A DNA stretch of 64,000 nt from Hofstenia miamia (Eukaryota > Xenacoelomorpha > Acoela > Hofsteniidae), in NCBI GenBank assembly GCA_900660155.1, contig CABFPE010000037.1, forward strand, positions 1,904,246 through 1,968,245, read 5' to 3'. Positions 21,360-33,172 of the stretch are shown one piece after another. How positions within the stretch are numbered: the first letter of the stretch is position 1; each line of letters starts with the position of its first letter. The notes beneath the pieces are model-generated. The model was not told where the DNA came from, did no database searches, and saw only the letters and a program-made list of their open reading frames with translations. Position numbers and translations under genes: made by a program.

Positions 21360-22990
21360 TTTGTCAATTTCACTGTTAAAAGGACAAACACTTAGATAAA
21401 ACAAAGTATTTACTGTTGATAACAAAATTCTTAATCAAAGTGCACTGCAATATTTTAGTTAAATTTGGGAAGCTATTCTCAACAGATTAAGTTGGGGTAA
21501 AATAAAAAATAATATTCAATATTGATGTGCGAATTGATTCGAAAATTCTAGGATTATATCATATATTAAATATATAATATATTCTTAATTTCCATTGGTA
21601 TATATAACGGTGAATAAAAAGAAACATAAAATAATAAGATGTGTATATATATATATATATAGGTATTTCTAAAATAGGTTTTTAGTAAACTTGAAGAGCT
21701 TGGCGTCCCAAACTTAGAGAAATTATAAAATATGCTTAAAGAATATCAAAGAAAAATACTAAATGTAAAAAACGTAATGCCCTCTCCATTTTGCGATTTT
21801 ATAATAATTCTATGCAGAATTATTTTGTGAACAAAAAATAATGCCAGTTTTAAATGTAATGTCTTGAAATTTACTATTTCTTTAAAGTGTATTAAAGCTT
21901 TGAGGCTGTCTTTGCTATATCTTCCATGAGCTTAATAGCCCTCTGAGCTGCTTGATTTTACCTAGAAACCTCAATATACCAATAAGTTTAAGTTCCAATA
22001 ACATTTTAGGCATTCTTTAGCTTTTGGATAAACAATAGTGTGTCATCTACGAAGACTGATTGTTTCTTTCAGGGTGGCTGGACTTCAACAACTTGTTTCA
22101 AAGAGCATACATCTTAAATTTATTTTATGTTTGATAGTCTTGGTTGCTCTTGGTTTAAACGCCATTTACACGGTTATGGATTTGCTTGAAAAACAAGCCA
22201 TAACTTTGTAAAGTTTTTTTAATTAAGGACAACTCATGTTTATGTAGTTCCAATAAAACCCACTGGTAGAAGTGATGATTCGCAATTGATTTTTGAAAAA
22301 ATCACTTTCTGGTAAGCTTCTCACCATTGGTCTACATTGGAAAGCATAGATATGATGTGAAAGCCTCATCACAAAAATGATTTTACAAAATTTACCTACT
22401 ATGCCTTTTCTAAGGCATTAATAATTGCCTAAGCCCTTAGTAAGGTATAATTAATCTTATTTTTTATTATAAAAAACTTACTCATGCTGCATTGGTTGAG
22501 TTAATAATGTAACTTTTTTATTCTGTATTTAACATTTAAAACATATGTACTAAACCATCTATAAACTTGATTTAGCAACTTATAGTTAAACTATGTTTGT
22601 GTAAGCATTAAAATTTAACTTGAGGTAACATTTCAACTTTAGTTCAAATGCGCTTACACTTAATAAAAAATCAGGTAAATTTATTGCAATAAATAAAACA
22701 ATAACTACTCATGTGTCAAAGGTAATGTGTCATTTTTATATGGTAATGTTAGCAATCCGTGTAGTTCAAGAAATAAATTCAATTTATAGCAATAAAATCA
22801 CATGAATGTAATTAGCAGTAGTATTCAATATATAACAGACGTGTAGGGTGCTCTACAACACAGTGTCCAGCAATCTTATTGCATGTTTAATTTAATGCAA
22901 CTAGGGTGTTACACTAAATATTTGTAAACAAAACTAGTCAATCTTTCTATTTTTAGAGACGAGTGTTCACTGCTTGTATAAACTAAGATT
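21360..22990. other. No recognised feature
   Basis: AT-rich, with a short TA tract at 21642-21660. No coding or terminal-repeat structure supported. Confidence 0.5.
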
Positions 22991-22994
22991 GACT

Positions 22995-23640
22995 TATTTC
23001 AATATACAGTAAGATTTATATTTCTTTGACAAATTTATAATTTTCGAACAGCTGTATATTTTTTTATATCAAGATATCTGATTTTGTATATAAAATGTAT
23101 ATTTCTATGATAAATGTATATTTACTAATAGCTGTCCACTTCTTTTGTATATGAAGATTTCCGATTTTCAACACAAAATGTATATATCTATGATAAATTT
23201 AAAATTTCCGAACATTTGTACAATTCTTAGTATATGAATATTTCCGATTTTCAAAATATAGTACATATTTCTTTGACCAATGAAAATTTACGAATATTTG
23301 TACAGTGGATTTGTATATCATGATTTCCGAATTTCAATATAAAAAGTATATTTCTTTGACAAATGTACAATTTAGGTAAGTTTCTAGTTTCTACAGTCTT
23401 TTAATATATTAAATTTTCTAATTTTCTATGCAAAATGTATATTTCAAGAAAAAATGTATAATTTTTGAACAACTGTACACTGCATTTGTATATCAAGTTT
23501 TTTGGATTTCTATATAACATATATGTTTAGTTGACAAATGTGTAATTTGCGATTAGTTGTAACTTATTTAGGTTTTGCGATTTCTGGATTTCAGTATGAA
23601 ATGTATGTTCCTTTGATAAATGTACAATTCATCACTGTTA
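22995..23640. repeat. 83-bp satellite array, about 8 monomers
   Basis: A recurring pattern of roughly TTTCCGATTTTCAATATAAA, ATGTATATTTCTTTGA and CAAATGTACAATTT. The shared AAAATGTATATTT block recurs near 23010, 23092, 23175, 23256, 23341, 23432, 23515 and 23599, a period of 81-91 bp. Monomers are clearly diverged from one another, so this is an old local array. Confidence 0.8.
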
Positions 23641-24319
23641 CGCATATTAATGAAAATAGCAGTTATGTGCAACTTGCCAACTTTGGGCTTAAGGGACTCT
23701 TCTAGCTAAAACTTTTCTGAAACGTATTGCAAACAATCAAAACTTGACTCAGTGTAGGATTAACCCTTCACAAACTATATGTTGCTGAAATTAGCAGGAT
23801 TTTGCATTCAAATCACATTACGCAAGGTATTTTATATCACATATAAAAACAATATGTAGTAACAAACCAAAAAAACAAAAAATAACTGCCTAAAGAAACC
23901 AAAAAGCCGAAGTCTTTTGACATTCTGCAATGAGACGTTTGGAATTAATTCCAGTGTTATGTTTACAACCAAGCTATGGAAGCATTTCAAAATAACTACA
24001 CGTTGTTACAACATATTGAAGAAAAAAACTGCATAAAAAATTTCAGAGGTTGAAGGAAAACCTAAAAAAATTTCAGGATATTTCCAATTTTTTTTTCTTA
24101 AGTAGCTTTTATTCTGTTTATCCTTGTACATTCACTGTACTTACAGTCTGTAAATATTATTTACAAAATATATACAAATAGTGTACATAATATATACAAA
24201 CATATTTACAAAACTGATATCTACAGAAATGTACAAATAAAATAAACAAAGCTAAAACAATAATTAAAATAAACAAAAACAAAAAATAAGTTAAAAATAG
24301 GAAACAAAAATGACATATT

Positions 24320-27300
24320 CTAATAATTTCGCCATATATTCAGTTTGTTCGAATATCCTAATTTGAATTGGTTGGCAAGCAGGTTTTGTTTTAATAATTT
24401 TTTAAATATTTTTAAGTTAGGTGCGTTACGTATATTAGAATCTAGTTTGTTCCATAGGCTACTGGTGTTGGTTGTAAACGAATCTTTCCAATATTTATTT
24501 TTAATTTGATAGTTATTAATGCATTTATTTGCTCTTTTGTTATAGCTGAGATATTTGTCACCATTACAATTTCCTTTCACACACTTGTACATTTGAATCA
24601 GACTGGAATATATCGTGATGAACGTGGGTGAAAGTATTGATTCTTTGTTTACGTAGTCACCAACTTCATGTTTGCTAATATCAAACATTGTGCATATACA
24701 CCAGTTAAACATCCTATTTAGTCGTCCCTTCTGTGCAATACTTAAGCTATTCAATAGTATGCATGCATATCTGTAGTGACTCAACACAAACGCGTCAACA
24801 ACTGTTTTGCCCCTAGTTATCTGTTTAATTTGTTTTAGGTATTGTATGCCAGCTGCCATTTTTTTAATCTTCCTTCGAACAAACTTATCAAACTTCAAGT
24901 GCGTGTCTATGTCTACCCCTAAATATGTAACAGAATCAGTTGGTTTGATTATTGGTGCATCTTTAGATAGTTGGATCTGTACATTCTTTACTAGTGGCTT
25001 GTTATGGTTATTTGCGAATACGATAAATTGTGTTTTGGATGTATTGACTGTTAACTTATTCTGTCTGAAGAAATTCATTATGCTGTCTAAGTCTATCTGA
25101 AGATGTTTTGTTGAAATTATTGGACTGCTGTGATTACTTATGATGCATATGTCATCAGCATACTGGATTAATTGGCTGTGTTTTATGAACTGTGAAACAT
25201 CATTTATATATAAGTTAAATATTATCGGACCTAGTACAGTTCCTTGGGGTACTCCGATATTTCTTATACAGTAGTCGGAAAAGATGTTATTAATTTTGAC
25301 GCGCTGCTCTCTATTACTCAAAAAACTATTTATAAATATTCGTGAATCTTTATCAAATCCATATTTTGATGATTTATTATCCAGTATTTTGAAATCTAAG
25401 CTGTCAAAGGCTTTACTAAGGTCCAATAAAGCTACGCTGCTACTAACATTTTTTGTTAAGATTGTAATGAATACTTTCAGTTAGGGTAAGAAGTGCGTCA
25501 GTGGTGCTTAATCCATCTCTAAATCCAAACTGCATAGGTGAAAGAATGTTATAATTTTTTAGGTACGCATTGATTTGAGAGCAAAGTATCTTTTCAAAAA
25601 TTTTTGATACTGGATTAGTTACTGCTATTGGTCTGTAATTTAAACAGTCAGAATGATCACCTTTTTTATATACTGGTGTTATGTCAGCTCTTTTTAGGCT
25701 TATAGGAAATGTTGATGTCCGAATAGAGAAGTTAAAGACAAATAGCAAATATTCGTCGAAGTGCCTGATAAATTTCTTGTAGATAAATACTGGGATTCCA
25801 CAGCTGCCACTAGAGATATTTACGTCTAGATTTTTTACGATTTTTTCAGTTTCAATTTTGTTAATAAAATTAAAACTAAATGCGCTATCGGGTTTTTCTA
25901 TTTTCCTTTTGTATGAAACATGCTCGCCTTTGTATGATCCCATATTTTGAAAAGTGCAATTCATATAATTAGCTATTGACTTAGAGTTGCATACTGGGTT
26001 TCCATTCACATTAATTTCTTGTATGTCGCACATCATGTTTTTTTCTTTATTTAAAAACCGGTTAATAAATTTCCATTTGGTTTTAGCTTGTGTTATCTTA
26101 TCGTACATGATCCTTGACTGTAGTGCTTTGTCTTTGCGTTTTAGTTTGGAAATTTTCATTTTAATGTTCTTGTATGAGCCGAGATTCACAGATGAACTGT
26201 TTCTACAAAGTTCTTCCCAAGCTTTCTTCCTTTCGAGTTCTAGTGTTTCAATATGTCTATTTCTAATTTTATTAGGGCTGTCGATCTTAATAAACTTCCA
26301 TTTGTATGGTGCAACCTGGTTTAAGCACCAATTTAGCTGACTTAAAATGAAACTCATCATTTTGTTTGAATCGCACATAGTGTAGAGAATTTCCCAAGGA
26401 ACGTTTTTTAGCAGCTCAATGAAATGTTCATCATTAAAATTTTTGAAACTGCGACAGAGTATCCTCTTTCGTTTATTAATGGAAGCTAACTCAGCTGTTG
26501 TGTACAGTACAAGGTTATGATCGGAGAATGAATTAAACATCCACGTAGCAAAGTTATAACTGTCTATGTCTGTGATGAGATAATCAATTAGAGCTTTTTC
26601 TCTTGTTCTTGTGTTCTTATTTATAATATTTAGGTGTAGTTCATCACACATTTCGTCTATATAAGATGATTCTTTTCTGACTAAATAATCAATATTGTAA
26701 TCACCGAGCAGCATAGTCTTCTTATCTTTACACATAGCATTTTGCGTTTCAAGTATTTTATACTCAATGAATTCTTTAGCATATTGTTTATTTGGGGAGT
26801 AACTTAAATTAATCATCGTTGACGACAATTTTGACCTATTTGTACTTCGAATTTCCACCCACAGTGTCTCAAAGAATTCATGTTCTTGCTCTAATTCTTG
26901 GTGTCTTAATGGTCTCATATAATTTGGTATTAACAGCATTAGACCACCTCCTCTACTTTCTCTATTTTTACTGAACGATTTAAATTTCTTTGTATTAAAA
27001 TTATATAGGTTTTCAGGAGTGCTACTTTTAATCCAAGTTTCAGTGAAGGCATAAATTGCATCGTCTCCGACAGATTCATATATCTCTAATAAATCAACTT
27101 GGTGTGCAGGGATGCTTCTAGCATTTAAGTAGACTATTTTAACTTTCTTACGAAATTGTTTTACTACTGTGCTTAATTCACTAATATCGAGGATGTTAGG
27201 ACCAGGGTTCATGTGAATATCACCTGCTTGCAATAATAGTAAGGTTAAAATTGAGAGAACGTAATGGCGAAATTTGTCAAAAAATGTACATTGGAATCTA

Positions 27301-27443
27301 ACAAATTGCAACCGACATTTCATTCTGGAAACTGCCCCACGGATTTTGCTACTGTTTATAAAGTCAATGTAATAAGATTCATATGGAGTACAAACTAGTA
27401 GTATTAGTAGTAAAAAAATGTACCTCGATTTCTTGAATGACAT
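24320..27443 (-). CDS. LINE ORF2: 2A-like leader, APE endonuclease, reverse transcriptase (one frameshift)
   Basis: The N-terminus has two hydrophobic stretches (residues 9-19 and 61-72) and then GDIHMNPGP (residues 74-82), a 2A-like motif. The APE endonuclease follows: IYAFTETWIKS (about 130), MLLGDYNIDYL (about 245), FSDHNLVLYT (about 307). The RT runs from PVYKKGDHSDCLNYRPIAVT through DLSKAFDSLD, IGVPQGTVLGPIIFNLYIND and LIQYADDICI. A frame change in a T6/A6 run at 25449-25454 divides it into a 666-aa piece (27443-25443) and a 368-aa piece (25426-24320); reading on from VSSSVALLDLSKAF needs one A fewer. The shift could be a sequencing error in a homopolymer or a real recent mutation. The product would nick DNA and copy the element RNA at the nick. 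Confidence 0.88.
27198..27221 (-). other. 2A-like NPGP motif in LINE ORF2
   Basis: Encodes DIHMNPGP, after a hydrophobic stretch (SILTLLLLQAG). The 2A consensus is D-x-E-x-N-P-G-P, and this copy has His where Glu is usual, so ribosome-skipping activity is uncertain. If it works, translation would release an 81-residue leader and restart at the final proline. Confidence 0.6.
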
Positions 27444-27466
27444 AGCTTTGGATGATATTGATTGAC

Positions 27467-28606
27467 TTAGCCTTGTTGATTGAGGAGTCCAATAACTTTC
27501 TGCAAAAAAGACTTCAGTTCTATCTCTAGTATCTCCTGAGTATGCTGCGAAGATTTACTTGGTTGAGAGCTTACAACTTCTCGGTAGCTTCTTGGTTTGG
27601 TAGGGTAATTTGAGTTTAATGATTGTGTTTTATAATTTAACTGAGAATTGCGTTTAAAGAGTCTTTGTTTTATCTTATTGTAGTGCCCAAAGAATCTCTT
27701 TATTTCCCTTACCACCATTGATAAACCACGTCGTGAAAGATGTATGCCATCTCTAGCTATGAGGGATGAGTTTATCTGGTCGTTCATATCACCTTGCAGA
27801 AATTTCTGGAAGACATTAATAATAGTTATTTTGCGACTGTTTTCAGCTATTTCATTTAGTGCCTTGTTGAAGTGGTAGATATAGGTGTTTCGTTTGAAAC
27901 ATTCATTCTTAGTAACTGGTGTTATTTCTAAGAGCACAAGATTCTCAGGGGTGAATTTATCGTTGACTTCGTCTATAAGTGTGGACACTAAGTCTTTAAA
28001 TTCACCTTTAGCTTCCATCTTGTCTTTATTTGAGTTTAGAGCGTCAGTTAAGCTGGTGTTGATAACAACTGTATTAATATTTTCTTTTTTGTAAGATTTA
28101 ATAATGTCCGTAAGTTCGCCAGTGTTTTTTCCACGGTATGAATGAAAACAACAAGTTTGATTTATGACGAGGTTTTTGGGATCGACGTATTTTAAGATTG
28201 AGTTTCCGATGCATAAAACAGATGTATCTTTTAAAACTTCTTTAGAAATTGAAGGTTTATATATAGGTGTTTTAGGCACAGCAGAGATATCATCGACTAT
28301 GGCGTTCATATCAGTAGATTGTGAACTAGATGTCGGCGTTTGCAGAGCTGGCAAATTATTTGTTGAAGTATTTGTCCCAGTTGTTTCAAAATTTAAATTT
28401 GAATTCAAATTGGCGCCATTTTCAAATTTCTCTGACAATTTGTAAAGTTGTAGTAATGCTTCTGCGGCTGCATCTTTATCGAGTTTACTAAACATTGCAT
28501 AAAGGGTTGTTTTTGGCTTGTTAGAAATGAAATTGCTCGCATTGTTAGCGTCTTCAATGCCTTGAAAAACATCATTTTTTATTTTCTTAGCGAGAGTGCT
28601 TGACAT
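27467..28606 (-). CDS. LINE ORF1 with SGNH-type esterase domain
   Basis: 379 aa. The N-terminal 120 residues are polar and Asn/Thr-rich. An SGNH-hydrolase fold follows: TSVLCIGNSILKYV (nucleophile Ser at about 134), a degraded third block VVINTSLTDAL where GxND is usual, and ARDGIHLSRRGLSMV (Asp about 287, His about 290). The C-terminus is basic and Ser/Pro-rich (NYPTKPRSYREVVSSQPSKS). Esterase ORF1 proteins are known from CR1-type LINEs, where they probably act as RNA-binding chaperones or membrane-lipid esterases; their role is unsettled. The frame is intact. It ends 23 nt before the ORF2 ATG, compatible with reinitiation from one transcript. Confidence 0.85.
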   Translation of the reverse strand: MSSTLAKKIKNDVFQGIEDANNASNFISNKPKTTLYAMFSKLDKDAAAEALLQLYKLSEKFENGANLNSNLNFETTGTNTSTNNLPALQTPTSSSQSTDMNAIVDDISAVPKTPIYKPSISKEVLKDTSVLCIGNSILKYVDPKNLVINQTCCFHSYRGKNTGELTDIIKSYKKENINTVVINTSLTDALNSNKDKMEAKGEFKDLVSTLIDEVNDKFTPENLVLLEITPVTKNECFKRNTYIYHFNKALNEIAENSRKITIINVFQKFLQGDMNDQINSSLIARDGIHLSRRGLSMVVREIKRFFGHYNKIKQRLFKRNSQLNYKTQSLNSNYPTKPRSYREVVSSQPSKSSQHTQEILEIELKSFLQKVIGLLNQQG

Positions 28607-28660
28607 CCAACCATCGCTTTGGTGTCTATTTGGGGTCTATTTTTTCAAATAGAGTCCATT

Positions 28661-30795
28661 AATTATGAGTTAGCAATTTGCTTAACAGCCCAACAATTTT
28701 CAGCAAAAAAAACCTTTCCAAGAAAATTGTAAATGAAATGTATTTTGCATTTTGAATGCAAAAGCTAAAATGATGCGATGCTAGCATGTGCTTTGAAAAA
28801 TATCTTTAAACTACAAATATTTTTATGTACAGAAAACAATGTCAATTACTGCAGAAGTTGTTGAAATTTTATAACAGTTTGTTCTACCACAAAACATTGA
28901 ACAATTCAAAGGTATCATTCTATAGCTAAGTTTTTAGCACAAAGCACAGGGAATTACGAAAAACTGATAGCAGATTTGGATTTTATAGAAAATTTTCTTT
29001 TTTCTTTTAGAAAAGTAAAAAAACAAAAAATTGATGAGAATTTAAAAATTGACCAGAAGTGATCCTTTAATTTTCTCGAAAACAACACATGAATTTCGTA
29101 AAATTTAGATATATTGCAAAGAGAGAATCTTTAATTTGTGATATTGTTTTATATCGCAGATTGCCTTAAGGAGGCATATTAAAGCATAAAAAATAGGCTT
29201 TGTGGCCATACAATCGTAAGCCCGCACTGATTTTAGATGACAACATTCCTCATTATATTGTGTAATATCCAAATATCAATTTCCATTGAAATCTGTTAAT
29301 AATTGGCCGAGATATATGCCAAAATGTGTTATTTTAGGCTTTTATTTAGGGCTATTTATTAAGAAAACCATTCTATAAATATTAGTCTTATTGATGCAAT
29401 TGATTCATTAACTAATATTTTATGAAAAAATTGATACCCACACAAATGATGAGATTGCAACTTGATGGTATGTTCAGTAATATACCAAACCAAAATAAAA
29501 TACATTTAGAAATGATAATGTGGAAATTGCCATAGATAACATCAACATTTAGCAATCATTTTAAAGAAGAAAACACATCAATATTTCAAAGTATTAAATG
29601 TAACGATTTCACCAATATTTCAAACGCGAAAAACTGCACATTTGCTTAAAAATAAAATCTGATTCTATTATCTTTAATTTGTTTTTGGGTATACAATTAT
29701 AAATGTGAAAAACGAAAAATTCGCCCAAGGCCAAAAGATATTAAAAGTATTAGAAATGTTATCATAATTAGAAAAGTCTTAAAAAGTTTGAGCCCTTCAA
29801 CCTTGGTAGGTGTAAATAGCGCTGGGGAAGTAAGTGCTGCTGCATAATTTTGATATAATCTGCCGGGCTGCACAAAATGATTAGGCAATTGTGAGACCCT
29901 CGATTTTTATTGTCTTGGTGCTGTAGCATGAAAGTACCGCGATCTCTGCGCAGTAAGGTATTGTTTTGGTGTTCGAAGAAGTACTTGATTTTTTAATGCA
30001 TAATTTAAGCATACTCTCTACAATATATATATATATATTCTAGCATCATCTGGGTTAGCATAACCATAGAGTAAATAGAATAAACAATAGAGTTATAGCA
30101 TTCTGAAGGCATAGTATCTAATATCAAGTAGGCAAAGAAATTCCAAATTCCAAGATTTACAATGTAGTTAGCGCAAATTAACAGCATTAGCACTTTCAGC
30201 GAAACAATGAAATAGTAACTAAAAATCAAAAATACGTAGCATCTAAAGTTGTAAGCATGTAACTGCCTATTAGTGGAAGCATGAGAATTTACGTGGCAAT
30301 TACTGCTGAAGCAGTACAAGCTAGCAGTCATCAAATGCATAAAAGAACATCACTGGATCAGCTAAACCCAGGAGAGAAATGGGCTTGCGTAGGGTTTAGA
30401 CTCCAGAGACCTCCTACTGGGAATACCCACTACGCAACCCCCTCAACTCTGTAGCAATTTTAGCTGTTCATGATCATTTGCGGTGCATATTGTAAAAAAT
30501 CCGTTTTAATGAATCCTAAGTTATTTATTTTACAAACTGTTTATTGTTTCTTATTCTAATGATAATTCTTGGTTACTGTAGTAAGGCATTTTATTTAAAT
30601 TCTTTTGTCATTAAATTTTAATTGATTTGAGAAGATGATATATTTAGGTACTTGTAATTAATGAAACAATTCTTTAACTGGTAAGATAATTACTTGTTGA
30701 AGCAGTTTTTAAATGAGTCGTTTTTAAGGAGTTTAATTAAACTTAATTAGTACATGCAGATACATTTTAATTTACAAAGTCATCGTCAGTTTCTT
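28661..30795. other. AT-rich stretch without a recognised gene
   Basis: No family recognised. A 63-aa minus frame at 29697-29888 contains YQNYAAALTSPALF, similar to HQSYAAALCNTAPPF in the ORF1-tail repeat at 61.0 kb, and then a hydrophobic run. It may be a LINE ORF1/ORF2 junction relic. A 111-aa minus frame at 30005-30340 is hydrophobic and unrecognised. Confidence 0.35.
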
Positions 30796-30799
30796 TAAA

Positions 30800-31995
30800 A
30801 AGTATTCCTTCTAAATTTACTAGATTTTACAAAAATAATCATAATTTTCTAAATTTTAAAAGTGATAAGTTAAATTTATAAATATAGTCTTCTTTTGTGT
30901 TCAAACTTTGTTGCAAGGATTTTATAGAAATACTCTCAATGATTTCTAAATGACTTGAATTTGATGTTTGTATGTAATATTTTTGTTTCAAATTTAGTCT
31001 GCATTTACTTAGATGATTAAATATATGAGAATTGGTTTTATGTTCTTTATTTCTTCTTGAAAGTTGTCTACTAAAAAAACCAATATAGTCATCATCACAG
31101 GTGCATTTTATTTGATAAATTACATTAGACTTATTGGTTTCTTCAGTTGTAGATTTTAATTTCAATTTTGTTCTTAGTTTTTCATTGATATATATATAAA
31201 TCTAATTTTTTCTTTAATTATTGATATTTTTCTTAGTTCTTTGATTATGTTTTCAGTGTAGAGTCCTCTATATTAGATCTTAAAACAAGTTTCATAATGA
31301 GTTTGATATTTTTTGATATTTTGTTCTTAATTAAAATGTCTTCTAATGATTTCCTAATATATTGATCTATGAAATTACTTGGATATTCATTCTTCTTTAA
31401 TTCTATCTTAAGTTTTTTTATTTCTCGATTAATTGTTTTATGTGCTGCAATTGTCAAATATTTGATGAATGCATCTTTTAATTAATGATATTTTGTAATT
31501 TAAAGGTGTATTAGAGGTGTAGTTCAATAACAATCCCGTGTCTGTTGGTTTATTATAGATTCCAATTTCAAATTTGTTATCTTTTTAGTTATTTGTACAT
31601 TCCAAAAACAAAATTTGTAAACTGAATATTTTAGTCAATTAAATTAAATTTTCTAAGTATGTATTCTGATGTTTCATCATCTTTTACTTGTGCAAATATA
31701 TCATCCATAATAAATGAATTGGAAGTCTGATGTTGAAAATTTGTTCTCAATTGTAGTTAAATAATATATATTTGTAAGAGTAGAACTTAATGGATTTCCC
31801 ATGGCTAAACCATTGTTTTGATGATAAAATGTGTTATTGAATTCCATTAAAGTATTCTTTGTTGTTAAAGTAAATAGTTCCTTTGCTGTGTTATACTCCA
31901 GATTGTAAATTTTTATGTTTTTATTTTTATGGAGTTCAATTACAGCATCAATTGATTTTTCCAGTGGTAAATAGGTGTACAGACTCTTAATATCC
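30800..31995 (-). pseudogene. Penelope-like element: RT 3' half and GIY-YIG nuclease
   Basis: The minus-strand order is DIKSLYTYLPLEKSIDAV (RT motif A, about 31990), FYHQNNGLAMGNPLSSTLTN (the GxxMGxPLS block of Penelope RTs), NREIKKLKIELKKNEYPSNF, and NVIYQIKCTCDDDYIGFFSR (GIY-YIG). It ends SLNTKEDYIYKFNLSLLKF near 30839. The 5' RT part is missing. Its right edge fuses directly to a LINE in the same orientation at about 31995. Penelope elements copy themselves with an RT related to telomerase. Confidence 0.8.
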
Positions 31996-33172
31996 TATGA
32001 AACCATATACGTCATCAAATTAGTGATGGTTGAATGACCTGGAAGATTACCATGCTGGGAGGAGGAGATGAGGTGATGAATATTAGGGAGCACATAATGA
32101 AACACAAAGTGCTCAAAGATGATTGACAGCTGAGAAAGAATAATTATTGGATGATAAGAAGTGACTTGAGAAGAGATACGCTGATTGGATTTTAGCACTG
32201 TGGAAATCCAAGATGTTTTCCTGCAAGATGGAAGGTAAAGAGATGCTTTAAATGGATGGAAAGAGTTGAGGTTTTTTGAATTACAAAGGATGGGACGCCA
32301 TTGGGATAGCAATGACCACACAACTTTCAGGACTTAAGAATGAGGGAAATATCATGGATGTTGAAGACAATGTTAGATAGGCAAATCAGTGTAAAGATGG
32401 CAGGTGGACCAGGGCAGAAAGAGACAGGATCAGAGAAATTCAAGGTGAAATTTACATTGAAGAGATTAGCTTTCTCCAGATCTGAGTTTGCAGAAAGATG
32501 GTTCCATTTCAAGCTGGGGGAACAGGTTTGGAATGAATTTAATGTAAAAAAGAATAAAAGTCTTGAAGAGATCCAGATAAGAACCTGGACAGCAGAGAGA
32601 TTTTGTTGAGTTCCATAAAGGCAATGATGTCTTCTGTAAGAGAAGAGGCTTCAAAGAATTGGAAGGACTGTAATGATGTTTGAAAGATTTGAGTTTATTC
32701 AAAGAGTGTACAGTAAGGAATGAGAAATATAAAGGGAGAGAAATATGCTTTTTTCAATAATGAGGAACAAAGGATGAAATAACTTGGTGAAGGAAGGGGT
32801 ACCAGTCATCACCAGAAAAAGAGCTATTGAAAATGGGGAATGAAGCAGAAAGAGCCACATTTAGAGATACAAAGTCACTGTTTTATTGAGCATATTGAGC
32901 AGCTTGACAACCAGATGGGGTAATAGAATTGACAGCCAGGTTGAAGTGAACAAATGAGTGATCAGACAGATTAACAAGAACAGGGACCACAGAGGTGTCA
33001 AAAATATGGTTAGGGTGAGAGCAGAAAACCAAGTCAAGGAGGGAGGGGTGGGAAGTAGGAGAAAATACAAGTTTTTCAAGAGAGTAGGAAGCAAAATGAT
33101 CCAGGACAGCAGATTCATAAGCATTATTAGAGTCAAGTGCATTCCAGCAAACATTAGGAAGATTGAAGTCAC
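31995..33172 (-). pseudogene. LINE I, downstream part: endonuclease end and start of RT
   Basis: The minus-strand reading resumes at CDFNLPNVCWNALDSNN and runs through LLDLVFCSHPNHIFDTSVVP and LSDHSFVHFNLAVNS (end of an APE endonuclease). A linker with SLPLWNSTKSLCCPGSYLDL follows, then the RT start SSQVTSYHPIIILSQLSIIF and SSSQHGNLPGHSTITNLMTY. It stops there against a Penelope fragment. The missing first half of its endonuclease lies at 43265-43990, on the far side of the 10-kb fold-back element. Confidence 0.8.

Larger units (their letters stand above)
24085..28660 (-). mobile_element. Nearly whole CR1-like LINE
   Basis: On the minus strand, an ORF1 of 379 aa with an esterase domain is followed after 23 nt by an ORF2 with endonuclease and reverse transcriptase. 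The 3' end is a short untranslated region ending in an A-rich CTTAAGAAAAAAAAA stretch near 24090. The 5' boundary was not fixed; sequence upstream of 28606 is probably 5' UTR. An esterase ORF1 with an APE-RT ORF2 is the classic CR1-type arrangement. Apart from one frame shift it looks intact, so it is young compared with the other LINEs here. Confidence 0.85.

Noticed and set aside
22995-23640. Regularly spaced repeats considered as a CRISPR array
   Set aside because: The repeats are contiguous diverged monomers without unique spacers, and the DNA is eukaryotic.
30005-30340. 111-aa hydrophobic minus frame
   Set aside because: No family resemblance. Hydrophobic frames are expected by chance in such AT-rich DNA, and its end is encoded by a TA tract.
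30360-30450. GC-richer stretch with possible stem (CCCAGGAGAG...CCTCCTACTGGG), considered as a tRNA or SINE head
   Set aside because: No A/B box pair or cloverleaf could be laid out.
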